From Desulfuromusa sp. (GTDB taxonomy: Bacteria > Desulfobacterota > Desulfuromonadia > Desulfuromonadales > Geopsychrobacteraceae): a DNA stretch of 16,040 bases. This document shows, piece by piece, positions 7,102-14,293 of this stretch. Below the pieces are notes generated by a model. The model was not told the DNA's origin. It worked only from the letters and a program-made list of their open reading frames with translations, and searched no databases. The first letter of the stretch is position 1; every line of letters begins with the position of its first letter. Where the stretch lies: NCBI GenBank assembly GCA_021157505.1, contig JAGGWI010000018.1, positions 1-16,040 on the forward strand. Direction: 5' to 3'. A program made the position numbers and the translations under genes.

Positions 7102-7266
7102 GCCGCCAGTCGGACTATCTGGGCTGAAGCGAAAATTTGGTCGTTTGAGATCAGATTTTGGCTCATTTGAGAGTAATAGCCGTAGCTATTGGTCGAAAAG
7201 GAGCTGAAATATGGGCCAAACAGACGAATTTGCAGCCAGCTCATTGATAGTTCGACAGACTGCTAA
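7099..7266 (-). repeat. 168-bp MITE-like element, copy B (inverted relative to copy A)
   Basis: Reverse complement is closely similar to 2546-2710, including the internal ATGAGCTGGCTGCAAAT (ATG at 7242-7244) and AATTTTCGCTTCAG. Ends CTAGCCGCCAGTCGGACTATC (7099-7119) and TTAGCAGTCTGTCGAACTATC (complement of 7246-7266) match at 16 of 21 positions. The outer end lies 3 nt from the A-tract of the dctP terminator, so this copy, like copy A, sits directly behind a gene's end. Confidence 0.75.
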
Positions 7267-7269
7267 CAC

Positions 7270-7299
7270 AAAAAAAGCCGGGGAGGCGAACTCCCCGGC
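7270..7299 (-). terminator. Rho-independent terminator of the nearer dctP
   Basis: Read on the minus strand: GCCGGGGAG (7299-7291), 5-nt loop, CTCCCCGGC (7285-7277), then seven T (7276-7270). Perfect 9-bp G/C-rich stem 34 nt after the dctP stop. It should limit read-through from dctP into dctQM. Confidence 0.9.
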
Positions 7300-7332
7300 C
7301 TCTCAAACCGTGTGATTATACAGACTCAGCTA

Positions 7333-8370
7333 TCAACTGCCAAGCTTTGCTCGAACCTTGGCCAAATAATCGGGACCAATTCTCTCTCCCCACTTTTTCA
7401 GTACTGGTTCGGCCAGTTTTTTCAGCTCACCAATTTCCCCATCGGACAACTGATAGAATTGAACTCCCGCCTCTTTGGCTTTGGCAACCTGAACACCATA
7501 CTGTTTACGTGTCGCTTCCCGTGTTGCTGCACTCTCTTCAGCAATAACAGCCAGGAATGTTGCACGTAAATCAGCTGGCAACTTATTTAACCAACGTTTA
7601 TTGATCAGATGAACAAATAACCCTTGAGCATAATTCAACTCGGTAAAGTTTTTGGCTATGGTGAATTTTTTGGTGATGTTACAAACGATAGCAGTATGGT
7701 CCAGACCAGTGATAACGCCGGTCTGTAACGCCTGAGGGACATCACCCCAAGGCATAACCGTAAACTGCAGCCCCCAAGCCTTATAAATATCCGCATTAAC
7801 AGGAGCTTCTGCTATACGGAATTTAACATTTTTAGCATCCGCCAGCTTTCTGATCGGTTCGGTCGTTGCCCAACCGTAGGGACCATAACCAGTGATATCG
7901 ATGGCGAGAACTCCCCTGCTTACCGCAGCATTGGCAAAGGGCTCCCAGACTTCCGGATCATTACGGAAGGTATCAAGTTTATCAAAAGTATCGACAACAT
8001 AGGGCAGGTTGACAATTCCGAGTCGATCAGCAGCGTTGGCAGCGAAAACTGAAGAGCTGAGCATCCCCTGAACCGCACCGAGCTTCAATTTAGTGTAGAC
8101 ATCTTTCTCGCCGCCAAGCTGGCGCAGAGGGCGATAGTCGACATAGATCTGCCCATTGGTTTTTTCCCAGACCATGTCACGAATCCGATAACCAACCGCA
8201 ACACCTTCGATGACTGGATGGGAAATATTTGAGAGAATATAGGTGTATTTTGCACCACTCGGATCAAACTTTGGTTGCCAGGCCGCCAACGGATCTTTTT
8301 TACCTGCGGCCATCCCGGTCACCGGTAGACACAATGCTAACAGCAACAATAAGACTAAAACCTTTTTCAT
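7333..8370 (-). CDS. dctP: TRAP transporter solute-binding protein DctP (paralogue 1)
   Basis: A 345-residue periplasmic receptor of the DctP family that captures the solute and delivers it to DctQM. A Sec signal peptide (MKKVLVLLLLLALCLPVTGMAAG) ends near residue 22. Family features: GYRIRDMVWEKTNGQIYVDYRP (about 60-81), QLGGEKDVYTKLKLGAVQGM, the conserved Arg185 in KFRIAEAPV that in studied relatives contacts a substrate carboxylate, and MPWGDVPQALQTGVITGLDH. It is a full-length paralogue of the next gene upstream, with long identical blocks (for example DPLAAWQP, GYRIRD, MPW.DVPQALQTGVI.GLDHT). ATG 8368-8370 has a near-perfect ribosome-binding site AAGGAGGT (8383-8376). It has its own terminator and candidate promoter. 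The ligand is unknown; a carboxylate is likely from the Arg. Confidence 0.93.
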   Translation of the reverse strand: MKKVLVLLLLLALCLPVTGMAAGKKDPLAAWQPKFDPSGAKYTYILSNISHPVIEGVAVGYRIRDMVWEKTNGQIYVDYRPLRQLGGEKDVYTKLKLGAVQGMLSSSVFAANAADRLGIVNLPYVVDTFDKLDTFRNDPEVWEPFANAAVSRGVLAIDITGYGPYGWATTEPIRKLADAKNVKFRIAEAPVNADIYKAWGLQFTVMPWGDVPQALQTGVITGLDHTAIVCNITKKFTIAKNFTELNYAQGLFVHLINKRWLNKLPADLRATFLAVIAEESAATREATRKQYGVQVAKAKEAGVQFYQLSDGEIGELKKLAEPVLKKWGERIGPDYLAKVRAKLGS

Positions 8371-8463
8371 CTGAAACCTCCTTAGTAGGGTAAAATGGCA
8401 GATCGTGTTTCGTCATCTCAAAAAAAAATTAAATATTAGTAAAATCAGCAACTTATGTGACAA

Positions 8464-8492
8464 ACGATAGCTTTTTAGTTTACCCGGGTCAA
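8464..8492 (-). promoter_or_regulatory. Candidate sigma-70 promoter of dctP paralogue 1
   Basis: On the minus strand TTGACC (8492-8487), 17 nt, TATCGT (8469-8464). The -35 is good, the -10 fair. It lies just downstream of the terminator of the upstream receptor gene and would give a leader of about 87 nt, allowing independent expression. Confidence 0.4.
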
Positions 8493-8516
8493 GCTCCAAT
8501 CTTTAATTTCAGAATA

Positions 8517-8553
8517 AAAAACGCCGGGATGAAAATTCCATCCCGGCGTTTTT
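8517..8553 (-). terminator. Rho-independent terminator of dctP paralogue 2
   Basis: AAAAACGCCGGGATG (8517-8531) and CATCCCGGCGTTTTT (8539-8553) form a perfect 15-bp stem with a 7-nt loop, 27 nt after the minus-strand stop at 8581. T-runs on both strands are present; given the genes it acts on the minus strand. Confidence 0.9.
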
Positions 8554-8580
8554 ATTCACCAAACTGATATGGTCAAGGCT

Positions 8581-9612
8581 TCAATCTTTGAGCATTTCCC
8601 GCACCTTATTCAAATAATCCAAGCCAATTTTTTCTCCCCACTTTTGGACTACCGGCTCAGCTAGTTTTACCAACTTAGCTTTTTCGACCGCTGGAAGTTC
8701 GAAAAACTCAACCCCATTCGCTTTAGCGGCAGCGATCTGATCCCGTTGTTGCTGTTCGGTCAAAGCACGAACCTGCTGACTCTCTTCTTTAATGATCCGA
8801 CTTAATAGCTGCTGCAGATCTTCAGGCAAACGGTTGAACCATGTTTTATTGATCAGGTGGATATAAAGCCCTTGAGCATAATCGATATTGGTATAATTTT
8901 TGGCAACGTTAAATTTCTTGGTGATATTACAGACGATTGGGGTGTGATCAAGTCCACTGATCACCCCGGTCTGCAGAGCTTGTGGCACATCTGGCCAAGG
9001 CATAACAGTAAACGGGATTCCCCATGCTTTGTAGAGATCAACATTGACCGGTGCTTGAGCAATACGGAAGAGCTGAGTTCTTGCGTCTTCCAAGGTTTTA
9101 ACCGGTGTCTTAGTTGCCCAGCCATAACTACCATAACCGGTGAAATCGGCAACAATTACCCCTTTTTCTTCAGCATCCATCCCATATGCACGGAACAATT
9201 CCTCACTTTGACGAAATTTTTCCAGCTTTGAGAAGCTAGCGATTAAAAATGGCAGATTGACAATGCCGAGGCGGGGGGAAACATTGGGTGCCAGAACTGA
9301 AGAAATGAGCATCCCCTGCACCGCTCCCATCTTCAATTTACGCAGGACATCTTTCTCGCCACCCAACTGCGAAATCGGTCGGTAATCGACATACAAACGA
9401 CCGTGGCTTTCTTTCCAGATCCGGTCACGAATCCGGTAACCAACCGTTCCCCCCTCGATAGCAGGGTGAGCAACGGTCGACAGCAAATAAGTATATTCTG
9501 CACCGCTGGGATCAAATTCTGGTTGCCATGCAGCCAATGGATCTGCCGCAAATACAGTAGTGGAAAACAACAATATCAAAACCAGAAATAAACTTGAAAC
9601 CAAACGCTGCAT
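8581..9612 (-). CDS. TRAP transporter solute-binding protein DctP (paralogue 2)
   Basis: A 343-residue periplasmic receptor, paralogous over its full length to the dctP gene 210 nt downstream. The signal peptide (MQRLVSSLFLVLILLFSTTVFAA) probably ends near Ala22/23, leaving mature DPLAAWQPEFDPSGA. It keeps Arg183 in LFRIAQAPVNVDLYKAWG and the MPWPDVPQALQTGVISGLDH block, so the fold and the carboxylate contact are probably retained. Differences lie mainly in the signal, residues 110-155 and the C-terminal helices, where ligand selectivity or docking could differ. ATG 9610-9612 has ribosome-binding site AAGGAGGAAT (9626-9617). A terminator follows the gene. Only one DctQM pair is present here, so this receptor either shares it or serves a membrane unit elsewhere. 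Tandem duplication is the simplest origin. Confidence 0.92.
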   Translation of the reverse strand: MQRLVSSLFLVLILLFSTTVFAADPLAAWQPEFDPSGAEYTYLLSTVAHPAIEGGTVGYRIRDRIWKESHGRLYVDYRPISQLGGEKDVLRKLKMGAVQGMLISSVLAPNVSPRLGIVNLPFLIASFSKLEKFRQSEELFRAYGMDAEEKGVIVADFTGYGSYGWATKTPVKTLEDARTQLFRIAQAPVNVDLYKAWGIPFTVMPWPDVPQALQTGVISGLDHTPIVCNITKKFNVAKNYTNIDYAQGLYIHLINKTWFNRLPEDLQQLLSRIIKEESQQVRALTEQQQRDQIAAAKANGVEFFELPAVEKAKLVKLAEPVVQKWGEKIGLDYLNKVREMLKD

Positions 9613-9645
9613 AATTATTCCTCCTTATGAAATAAATGATCCGAG

Positions 9646-9674
9646 AGTAGAACATAATTTTAGTTTTTGCTCAA
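9646..9674 (-). promoter_or_regulatory. Candidate promoter of dctP paralogue 2
   Basis: On the minus strand TTGAGC (9674-9669), 17 nt, TCTACT (9651-9646); each hexamer matches 4 of 6 consensus bases. It lies in the 148-nt divergent space between dctP paralogue 2 and the Dsb-like gene. Confidence 0.35.
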
Positions 9675-9703
9675 TGTCTGAGTACATAATCATCGGTCAG
9701 CTC

Positions 9704-9732
9704 TTTTCCTGCGTCGACGTCTGGTGTATGCT
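9704..9732 (+). promoter_or_regulatory. Weak candidate promoter of the Dsb-like gene
   Basis: TTTTCC (9704-9709), 17 nt, TATGCT (9727-9732), about 30 nt before the ATG. The -10 is fair and the -35 poor. Offered mainly because a divergent promoter is required here. Confidence 0.3.
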
Positions 9733-9760
9733 CAAAAGAAATATTTCAAGGAGTTATCTT

Positions 9761-10474
9761 ATGTCCCGTTTTATTCTTTCGTTGTTACTGCTGCTGAGTT
9801 TTCTGACCCTGAATGCCTGCGCTGCCCAACAGCAAGAAGCTGCAAACGATACTGCTGCAGCTCTGACCAGGCATTATCCACAAATTAAATATCAGCAGAT
9901 CAACCCAAGTCCGATTGCCGGGGTTTATGAGATCATCGTTGAAAATGGTGAAATTATCTACTTTGTCCCAGCTTCAGGACATATGTTCTTTGGTGACCTC
10001 TGGACTGATGATGGCCACAATCTGACCCGTGAAAGTAAAAGTCGACTGATGTCTGCCAAGCTGAAGGAATTTCCCCTCGATCAGGCTATCAAGATCGGTG
10101 ATGGGCCTAACCAGGTGATTGAAGTGACAGATCCCGATTGTCCCTTCTGTCGGCAGAGCTCTGACTTCTTTCTTGGCAGAGATGACGTGACCCGCTATAT
10201 ATTTCTTTTTCCCATCGATCAACTCCATCCGCACGCCGCAGACAAAGCCCGCTATATTCTTTCGGCAGCAGATCCGGAACAAGCTTATGAAGAAGTTTTC
10301 AGCGGCCAGTTTGATCAGCAACCGTTGCCCCCCTTTACCGATAATGGTCGACTTGAGCTCCAGCGGCAGATTGCCAAAAATATCGGTATTCATGGCACCC
10401 CGCAATTCTGGATCAACGGCCAGCATGTTGCCGGCTTCAATCCGCAGCAGTTTGAAACCTTGTTGAACAAATAA
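9761..10474 (+). CDS. Lipoprotein thiol-disulfide interchange protein, DsbC/thioredoxin-fold
   Basis: A 237-residue predicted lipoprotein. ATG 9761 is chosen because AAGGAG (9748-9753) precedes it and a signal peptide starts right there; a longer open frame upstream would bury the signal. MSRFILSLLLLLSFLTLNAC gives lipobox LNAC with Cys20. Residues 35-110 resemble the N-terminal dimerisation region of DsbC (HYPQIKYQQINPSPIAGVYEIIVENGEIIYFVP). Residues 118-237 are the thioredoxin-fold part: CPFC active site (Cys127, Cys130; DsbC itself has CGYC) and GTPQFWINGQ with the expected cis-Pro214. The role is probably disulfide isomerisation or reduction of envelope proteins, tethered to a membrane. 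It is 13 nt ahead of the U32 gene, likely one transcript. No DsbD-type electron donor is visible in the window. Confidence 0.87.
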   Translation: MSRFILSLLLLLSFLTLNACAAQQQEAANDTAAALTRHYPQIKYQQINPSPIAGVYEIIVENGEIIYFVPASGHMFFGDLWTDDGHNLTRESKSRLMSAKLKEFPLDQAIKIGDGPNQVIEVTDPDCPFCRQSSDFFLGRDDVTRYIFLFPIDQLHPHAADKARYILSAADPEQAYEEVFSGQFDQQPLPPFTDNGRLELQRQIAKNIGIHGTPQFWINGQHVAGFNPQQFETLLNK

Positions 10475-10487
10475 CCCGGATTTCTCA

Positions 10488-12857
10488 ATGAATCAGACTA
10501 AATCGTTACAGCGACCGGAATTACTTGCCCCCGCAGGAAGTATGGAAGCCTTTTTTGCTGCCGTTGATGCGGGCGCAGATGCTGTTTATACCGGCTTGAA
10601 GGAATTTTCTGCCCGGGCTAAAGCAAAAAATTTCAGTCTCAAAGAGATTGAAAAAATTACCCATTATTTACAGCAGCGACAGAAACGCCTCTATGTCACC
10701 CTGAATACCCTGGTGAAAGAGAATGAACTATCGCAGTTGATTGATACTCTGGGAGCCCTGGAGGAAATCGGGATTGATGCCATAATTATTCAGGATCTGG
10801 CGATCTGGAAGGTGGCGAAAGATCATTTCCCGGGATTGGAACTCCACGCCTCGACCCAGATGACCATCCACAATGCCGCGGGAGTTAAAATGCTGGAGCG
10901 GATGGGCTTCACCCGTGGGGTGTTGGCTCGGGAGATGACGCTGGAAGAGATTACTGCAATTCGCCAGCAGACGACTCTGGAGCTGGAGCAGTTCATTCAT
11001 GGAGCCCTCTGCTTTTCTTACAGCGGCCAATGTTACTTCTCCTCTTTCCTCAGCGGTAAAAGTGGTAACCGGGGGCGCTGTGCCCAACCGTGTCGCCGCA
11101 ATCATCGCTACCGTCAGCAGGAAGGTTATTATTTCTCCCCCAATGATCTTTCTGCCATTGATCTGTTGCCCGAACTGGAACAGGCGGGTATTTGCAGCTT
11201 AAAAATTGAAGGGCGGATGAAAAGTGCCGAATATGTCCATAAGGTGATCAGGGCTTATCGGCAGGTTCTTGATGCCCCGGCCGATCAACGTAAAGCGGTT
11301 CTTAAAGAAGCTAAAGTGTTACTGAAGGAGAGCTTTGGTCGCCAACCCACCAAGGGTTTTTTATCCGGGGGACAACCCAGCGATATGGCGATCCCGTCAC
11401 ACAAAGGGGCGACCGGACGATTTTTGGGGATAATCAGTCGGGTTCGTGGCGGAGAAATCAGTTTTAAAACCAAAGAAGGTCTCCATCTGGGGGCCCGGCT
11501 GCGGGTACAACCGGCCATCGATAAAAGCGGCACCGCCTTCACCATCCGCCAGTTACTTCTGGATAAACGGACTGTCAACAAGGTGCCGGTGCACAGCTTT
11601 GTCAGTGTCCCTTCAACCTTTATCAATCAGTTCAACGTTGGTGACAGTGTCTTCATGGTCTCATCTCCCAGCGCTTTTTCAATGAGTGATTCTGCCTGTC
11701 GCCGGAAACTCAGCAATGTTCGCCCGCCAGCAGAAACGGTCGATTTACAGATTGAGGTCAATCCACAACAATTACAACTGAATGCCACGATTGGGACCGA
11801 AACCCAACAGTTTCAATTTGCTATTGACAGTTTTCCTGCCAGAGAGAAAGCTCTGGATAAAAAAATCCTTCAACAAACCTTTGCGGTAACTGCCGAAGAG
11901 CCTTTCAGGTTGGGAAAACTGGAGTGCGGTCAACTGCCTGAGATTGTTATTCCCCCCAAACGGTTGAAACAGATCCGCCGGGAACTCTATGCCGAATTGC
12001 GCAAAAATCACCAGCCACAAAAACAACAGCTGAGAACCGCACATTTACAGAGCGCCCGCAACGCACTGTTCCCTGTGACCAGATCACAACCGGAGAAACG
12101 GCAGCTCCGAATACAATTGAAAGATTCAAAAGATCAGCGCATCCTTCAGGATCAGGCGGTTGACCAGATTCTGGTTCCTCTCACCGGCCAAAATTTGCAG
12201 CACGCCCATAAGTTGACCCGACGGGCAAAACAACTGATCTGGGACATCCCCTTTGTCATCTTTGATAAAGACTGGCTTGACACCCGGAATACCATTCGCC
12301 AACTGGCACAGATGGGATTTGTTAATTTCCGTCTCAACAATCTCGGACATTTCCCCCTGTTTGATAAAATTCAGAACCTCAACCTCTACAGCAGTTTTCG
12401 CCTCTTTGCTCTGAACAGTCAGGCGATTGCCGCATTGGCCGAACTGGGGGTCAAAGAAGCAGAACTTTATATCGAAGATGACCGCAAGAACCTGGCTGAT
12501 ATTTTACGCCATCAACTGCCAATTCCGACCGCCCTGACCGTTTATGCCAGCGTTTCTCTCCTTACCTCGCGGATAAAGATTAAAAATGTCCGCTCCGATA
12601 ACCCGGTCCTTTCTGATCGTGATGATGCGTTTCGGGTACAGCAGAGACAGGGATTGACTTGGCTGAACAGTGAAACGGATTTCTCTTTCATCGCTAATAT
12701 TCCAGAACTGGAAAGCTTTGGTTGCCATAACTTTATCGTCGACCTCTCCCACCTTGGCCCGTTCAGCCAACCGGGGAAGCGGGTTCTTGAGGCCACAAAG
12801 CAGAACTATGACCCACAGGGAACCAGCAAATTTAATTATGAGCGGGGACTGGAATGA
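10488..12857 (+). CDS. U32-family protein, RlhA-like, with second degenerate barrel
   Basis: A 789-residue cytoplasmic protein of the peptidase U32 family. Characterised relatives (E. coli RlhA, TrhP) hydroxylate RNA bases rather than cut peptides. The N-terminal TIM-barrel part starts RPELLAPAGSMEAFFAAVDAGADAVYTG; the four-Cys set expected to bind Fe-S is Cys175, Cys182, Cys198 and Cys202 (GALCFSYSGQC...GRCAQPCRR), followed by SLKIEGRMKSAEYV (237-250). Residues about 306-392 look like a small beta-barrel (KGATGRFLGIISRVRGGEISF...FNVGDSVFMVSS); the next stretch fits DUF3656. Residues about 540-789 again look like a U32 barrel (FRLNNLGHFPLFDKIQNLNLY...LNSQAIAALAELGVKEAELYIEDD) but without the Cys set. 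Start ATG 10488 has no good ribosome-binding site, suggesting coupling to the Dsb-like gene 13 nt upstream. RNA substrate is inferred, not shown. Confidence 0.88.
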   Translation: MNQTKSLQRPELLAPAGSMEAFFAAVDAGADAVYTGLKEFSARAKAKNFSLKEIEKITHYLQQRQKRLYVTLNTLVKENELSQLIDTLGALEEIGIDAIIIQDLAIWKVAKDHFPGLELHASTQMTIHNAAGVKMLERMGFTRGVLAREMTLEEITAIRQQTTLELEQFIHGALCFSYSGQCYFSSFLSGKSGNRGRCAQPCRRNHRYRQQEGYYFSPNDLSAIDLLPELEQAGICSLKIEGRMKSAEYVHKVIRAYRQVLDAPADQRKAVLKEAKVLLKESFGRQPTKGFLSGGQPSDMAIPSHKGATGRFLGIISRVRGGEISFKTKEGLHLGARLRVQPAIDKSGTAFTIRQLLLDKRTVNKVPVHSFVSVPSTFINQFNVGDSVFMVSSPSAFSMSDSACRRKLSNVRPPAETVDLQIEVNPQQLQLNATIGTETQQFQFAIDSFPAREKALDKKILQQTFAVTAEEPFRLGKLECGQLPEIVIPPKRLKQIRRELYAELRKNHQPQKQQLRTAHLQSARNALFPVTRSQPEKRQLRIQLKDSKDQRILQDQAVDQILVPLTGQNLQHAHKLTRRAKQLIWDIPFVIFDKDWLDTRNTIRQLAQMGFVNFRLNNLGHFPLFDKIQNLNLYSSFRLFALNSQAIAALAELGVKEAELYIEDDRKNLADILRHQLPIPTALTVYASVSLLTSRIKIKNVRSDNPVLSDRDDAFRVQQRQGLTWLNSETDFSFIANIPELESFGCHNFIVDLSHLGPFSQPGKRVLEATKQNYDPQGTSKFNYERGLE

Positions 12858-12886
12858 TCTCTTTTCTCTAAAAGGTACAAGTGGTA

Positions 12887-12915
12887 TTGCCCTTCCCAAC
12901 AATCCTGATTATAGT
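12887..12915 (+). promoter_or_regulatory. Sigma-70-like promoter of the DUF4019 gene
   Basis: TTGCCC (12887-12892), 17 nt, TATAGT (12910-12915, 5/6). Predicted start near 12922, 37 nt before the GTG. It lies after the U32 stop and argues against a longer DUF4019 frame that would begin at 12881. Confidence 0.5.
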
Positions 12916-12958
12916 GGGCGCTCAAATTTACCCTGTTACCCCATTTTGGAGGTTCAAA

Positions 12959-13405
12959 GTGAGAAAATATCGTGTCCATATATTTCTTCTACTGATAGCG
13001 CTAGGGATTATTTTTTATCCGAGCTACAGCCGTAAACCAGATCAGCAGCGAATTGACGCCTCAACCGTTGCAGCAACTCATTTTCTGGCGTTGGTCGATT
13101 CTGGACAATATGAGCAGAGTTGGGAAGTTTGCGGAGACTACGTAAAGAATGAATTTTCAAAGCAGGAGTGGATCAAACAACTCTCTGCAGTTCGCTCTGT
13201 TGCAGGGCAACTACTGGAAAGAAAACAAACAAATTATATCTACACCAAAGACTCTGTTGAGGCCAAAGCAAACATTCCGGAAGGAGAATATATGGTCTAC
13301 TTCTTTGACTCAAAGTTTCAGAACAAAGATCATCTTTCCGAAACCACGACTCTGATGCTCGAACCAGATAACACCTGGCGGGTTGCCGGTTATTTTATCG
13401 AATAA
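12959..13405 (+). CDS. DUF4019 membrane-anchored or secreted protein
   Basis: A 148-residue protein of unknown function. GTG 12959 is preferred because TTGGAGG (12946-12952) lies at proper spacing and the product then starts with a signal/anchor (MRKYRVHIFLLLIALGIIFYP); the frame is open upstream but would start before the predicted promoter. The mature part fits DUF4019: ATHFLALVDSGQYEQSWEVCGDYVKNEFSKQEW, then AVRSVAGQLLERK, EGEYMVYFFDSKFQNK, and the closing NTWRVAGYFIE. The family is common in proteobacterial envelopes and has a cystatin/NTF2-like size, but no biochemical role is known to me. A single cysteine (in EVCGDY) is present. Probably monocistronic: its own promoter lies upstream and a repeat end follows 62 nt after the stop; I see no strong terminator. 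Confidence 0.8.
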   Translation: MRKYRVHIFLLLIALGIIFYPSYSRKPDQQRIDASTVAATHFLALVDSGQYEQSWEVCGDYVKNEFSKQEWIKQLSAVRSVAGQLLERKQTNYIYTKDSVEAKANIPEGEYMVYFFDSKFQNKDHLSETTTLMLEPDNTWRVAGYFIE

Positions 13406-13467
13406 AACCATCTTGCAACAACCCAGCAAGTGGCTGTATCGTAAATATCCACCGATCAAAATGTCTC

Positions 13468-13489
13468 TAGGAGGCTGTCGAACTCTCCG
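13468..13489 (+). repeat. Solo terminus of the CTAGGAGGCTGTCGAAC repeat family
   Basis: CTAGGAGGCTGTCGAACTCTCC is the same terminus as found at copy A (2546 on) and copy B (7266 down), and closer to the apparent consensus. The typical interior (ATGAGCTGG...) is absent and I find no matching second end before the GGDEF gene, so this is a fragment or a different member sharing only the tip. Confidence 0.55.
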
Positions 13490-13548
13490 AAACCCCGGGC
13501 TGATCCCGCTAGCCAGCAGGTCCTTTCTGCGAAGCTGATAAATAGGGA

Positions 13549-13577
13549 TTGATCCCTGATCAATATTTGCATATAAA
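13549..13577 (+). promoter_or_regulatory. Sigma-70-like promoter overlapping a palindrome, upstream of GGDEF
   Basis: TTGATC (13549-13554), 17 nt, TATAAA (13572-13577, 5/6). The -35 lies inside a perfect inverted repeat ATTGATC-CCT-GATCAAT (13548-13564), which also overlaps AGGGA-TTGA-TCCCT (13544-13557); a repressor could bind here. The predicted start falls at 13584, the second of two consecutive ATG codons. Confidence 0.5.
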
Positions 13578-13580
13578 GGC

Positions 13581-14291
13581 ATGATGACTGCCAATCAACA
13601 AGAATTGCATAAGCTCCGACAAACTCCCCCGATCTGCCCTGTAGGCGAATCTGACTGCGGTATCATCAGTGAAGTTGCCGAGTTACGCCAAAATTTAGCC
13701 GAATTATCCAGCCTGGTTCGTACTGACACTTTGACTGGTATTGCCAACTACCGTTATTTTCTCCAGGCTCTGGAACAAGAGATTGAACGGACCCAGCGTA
13801 GTGGTCAGCCCACATCCCTGATTATGATTGATATAGATTTTTTCAAAAAGATCAACGATCAATGGGGGCATGAGGTTGGCAATCAGGCATTAATTCATCT
13901 CTCTCGACTGCTGCAACAAATCGTCCGTAAGCTGGATATTCCCTGCCGTTACGGTGGAGAAGAATTTACGGTTATTCTACCCGATACCAATCTGGCAGCC
14001 TGCCTTCCGGTCGCTGAACGAATCCGGCAAGGGATAGAGAAATTTCCTTTGACTGTTGCCGGGCAACCATTACCGATGACGATCAGTCTGGGGATTGCAA
14101 CCTACACCGATAAAATGGAAACAAACGTGGAAGATTTAGTAGCACAAGCGGATCGATACCTCTACCAGGCAAAGGAGAGTGGGCGCAACTGCATCTGTCA
14201 CGCCCGCCTACCTAGCATTGATATTGTTACTACAGAAGAAAAACAGGCACTGTCCGGGCTATTTGGCAGTGGAACTACAAAAAAGGATTGA
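13581..14291 (+). CDS. Diguanylate cyclase (GGDEF domain, no sensor domain)
   Basis: A 236-residue soluble protein that should make cyclic di-GMP from two GTP. Residues 49-53 DTLTG open the domain, IMIDIDFFKKIND (81-93) carries the metal-binding Asp84, and GGEEF (125-129) is an intact active site. RKLD (116-119), five residues before GGEEF, is the canonical RxxD inhibitory site, so product feedback is expected. The first about 45 residues are a short helical lead with Cys19 and Cys26 and no recognised sensory domain; a tail of about 25 residues follows. Start: tandem ATGs at 13581 and 13584; AAAGG (13575-13579) is too close to the first and short-spaced to the second, which coincides with the predicted transcription start. 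The stop lies 2 nt before the dehydrogenase ATG, indicating one operon. Confidence 0.93.
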   Translation: MMTANQQELHKLRQTPPICPVGESDCGIISEVAELRQNLAELSSLVRTDTLTGIANYRYFLQALEQEIERTQRSGQPTSLIMIDIDFFKKINDQWGHEVGNQALIHLSRLLQQIVRKLDIPCRYGGEEFTVILPDTNLAACLPVAERIRQGIEKFPLTVAGQPLPMTISLGIATYTDKMETNVEDLVAQADRYLYQAKESGRNCICHARLPSIDIVTTEEKQALSGLFGSGTTKKD

Positions 14292-14293
14292 CC

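Noticed and set aside
6987..7244. 85-codon minus-strand frame starting MSWLQIRLFG
   Set aside because: It spans two unrelated repeat elements, so its full length is accidental; only its first part corresponds to the small frame shared with repeat copy A.
9560..9760. N-terminal extension of the Dsb-like gene
   Set aside because: It would overlap the divergent dctP start and promoter region and would place the signal peptide internally; ATG 9761 has a proper ribosome-binding site.
13412..13430. CTTGC...GCAAG hairpin after the DUF4019 gene as a terminator
   Set aside because: Only a 5-bp stem and no T-tract follows it.
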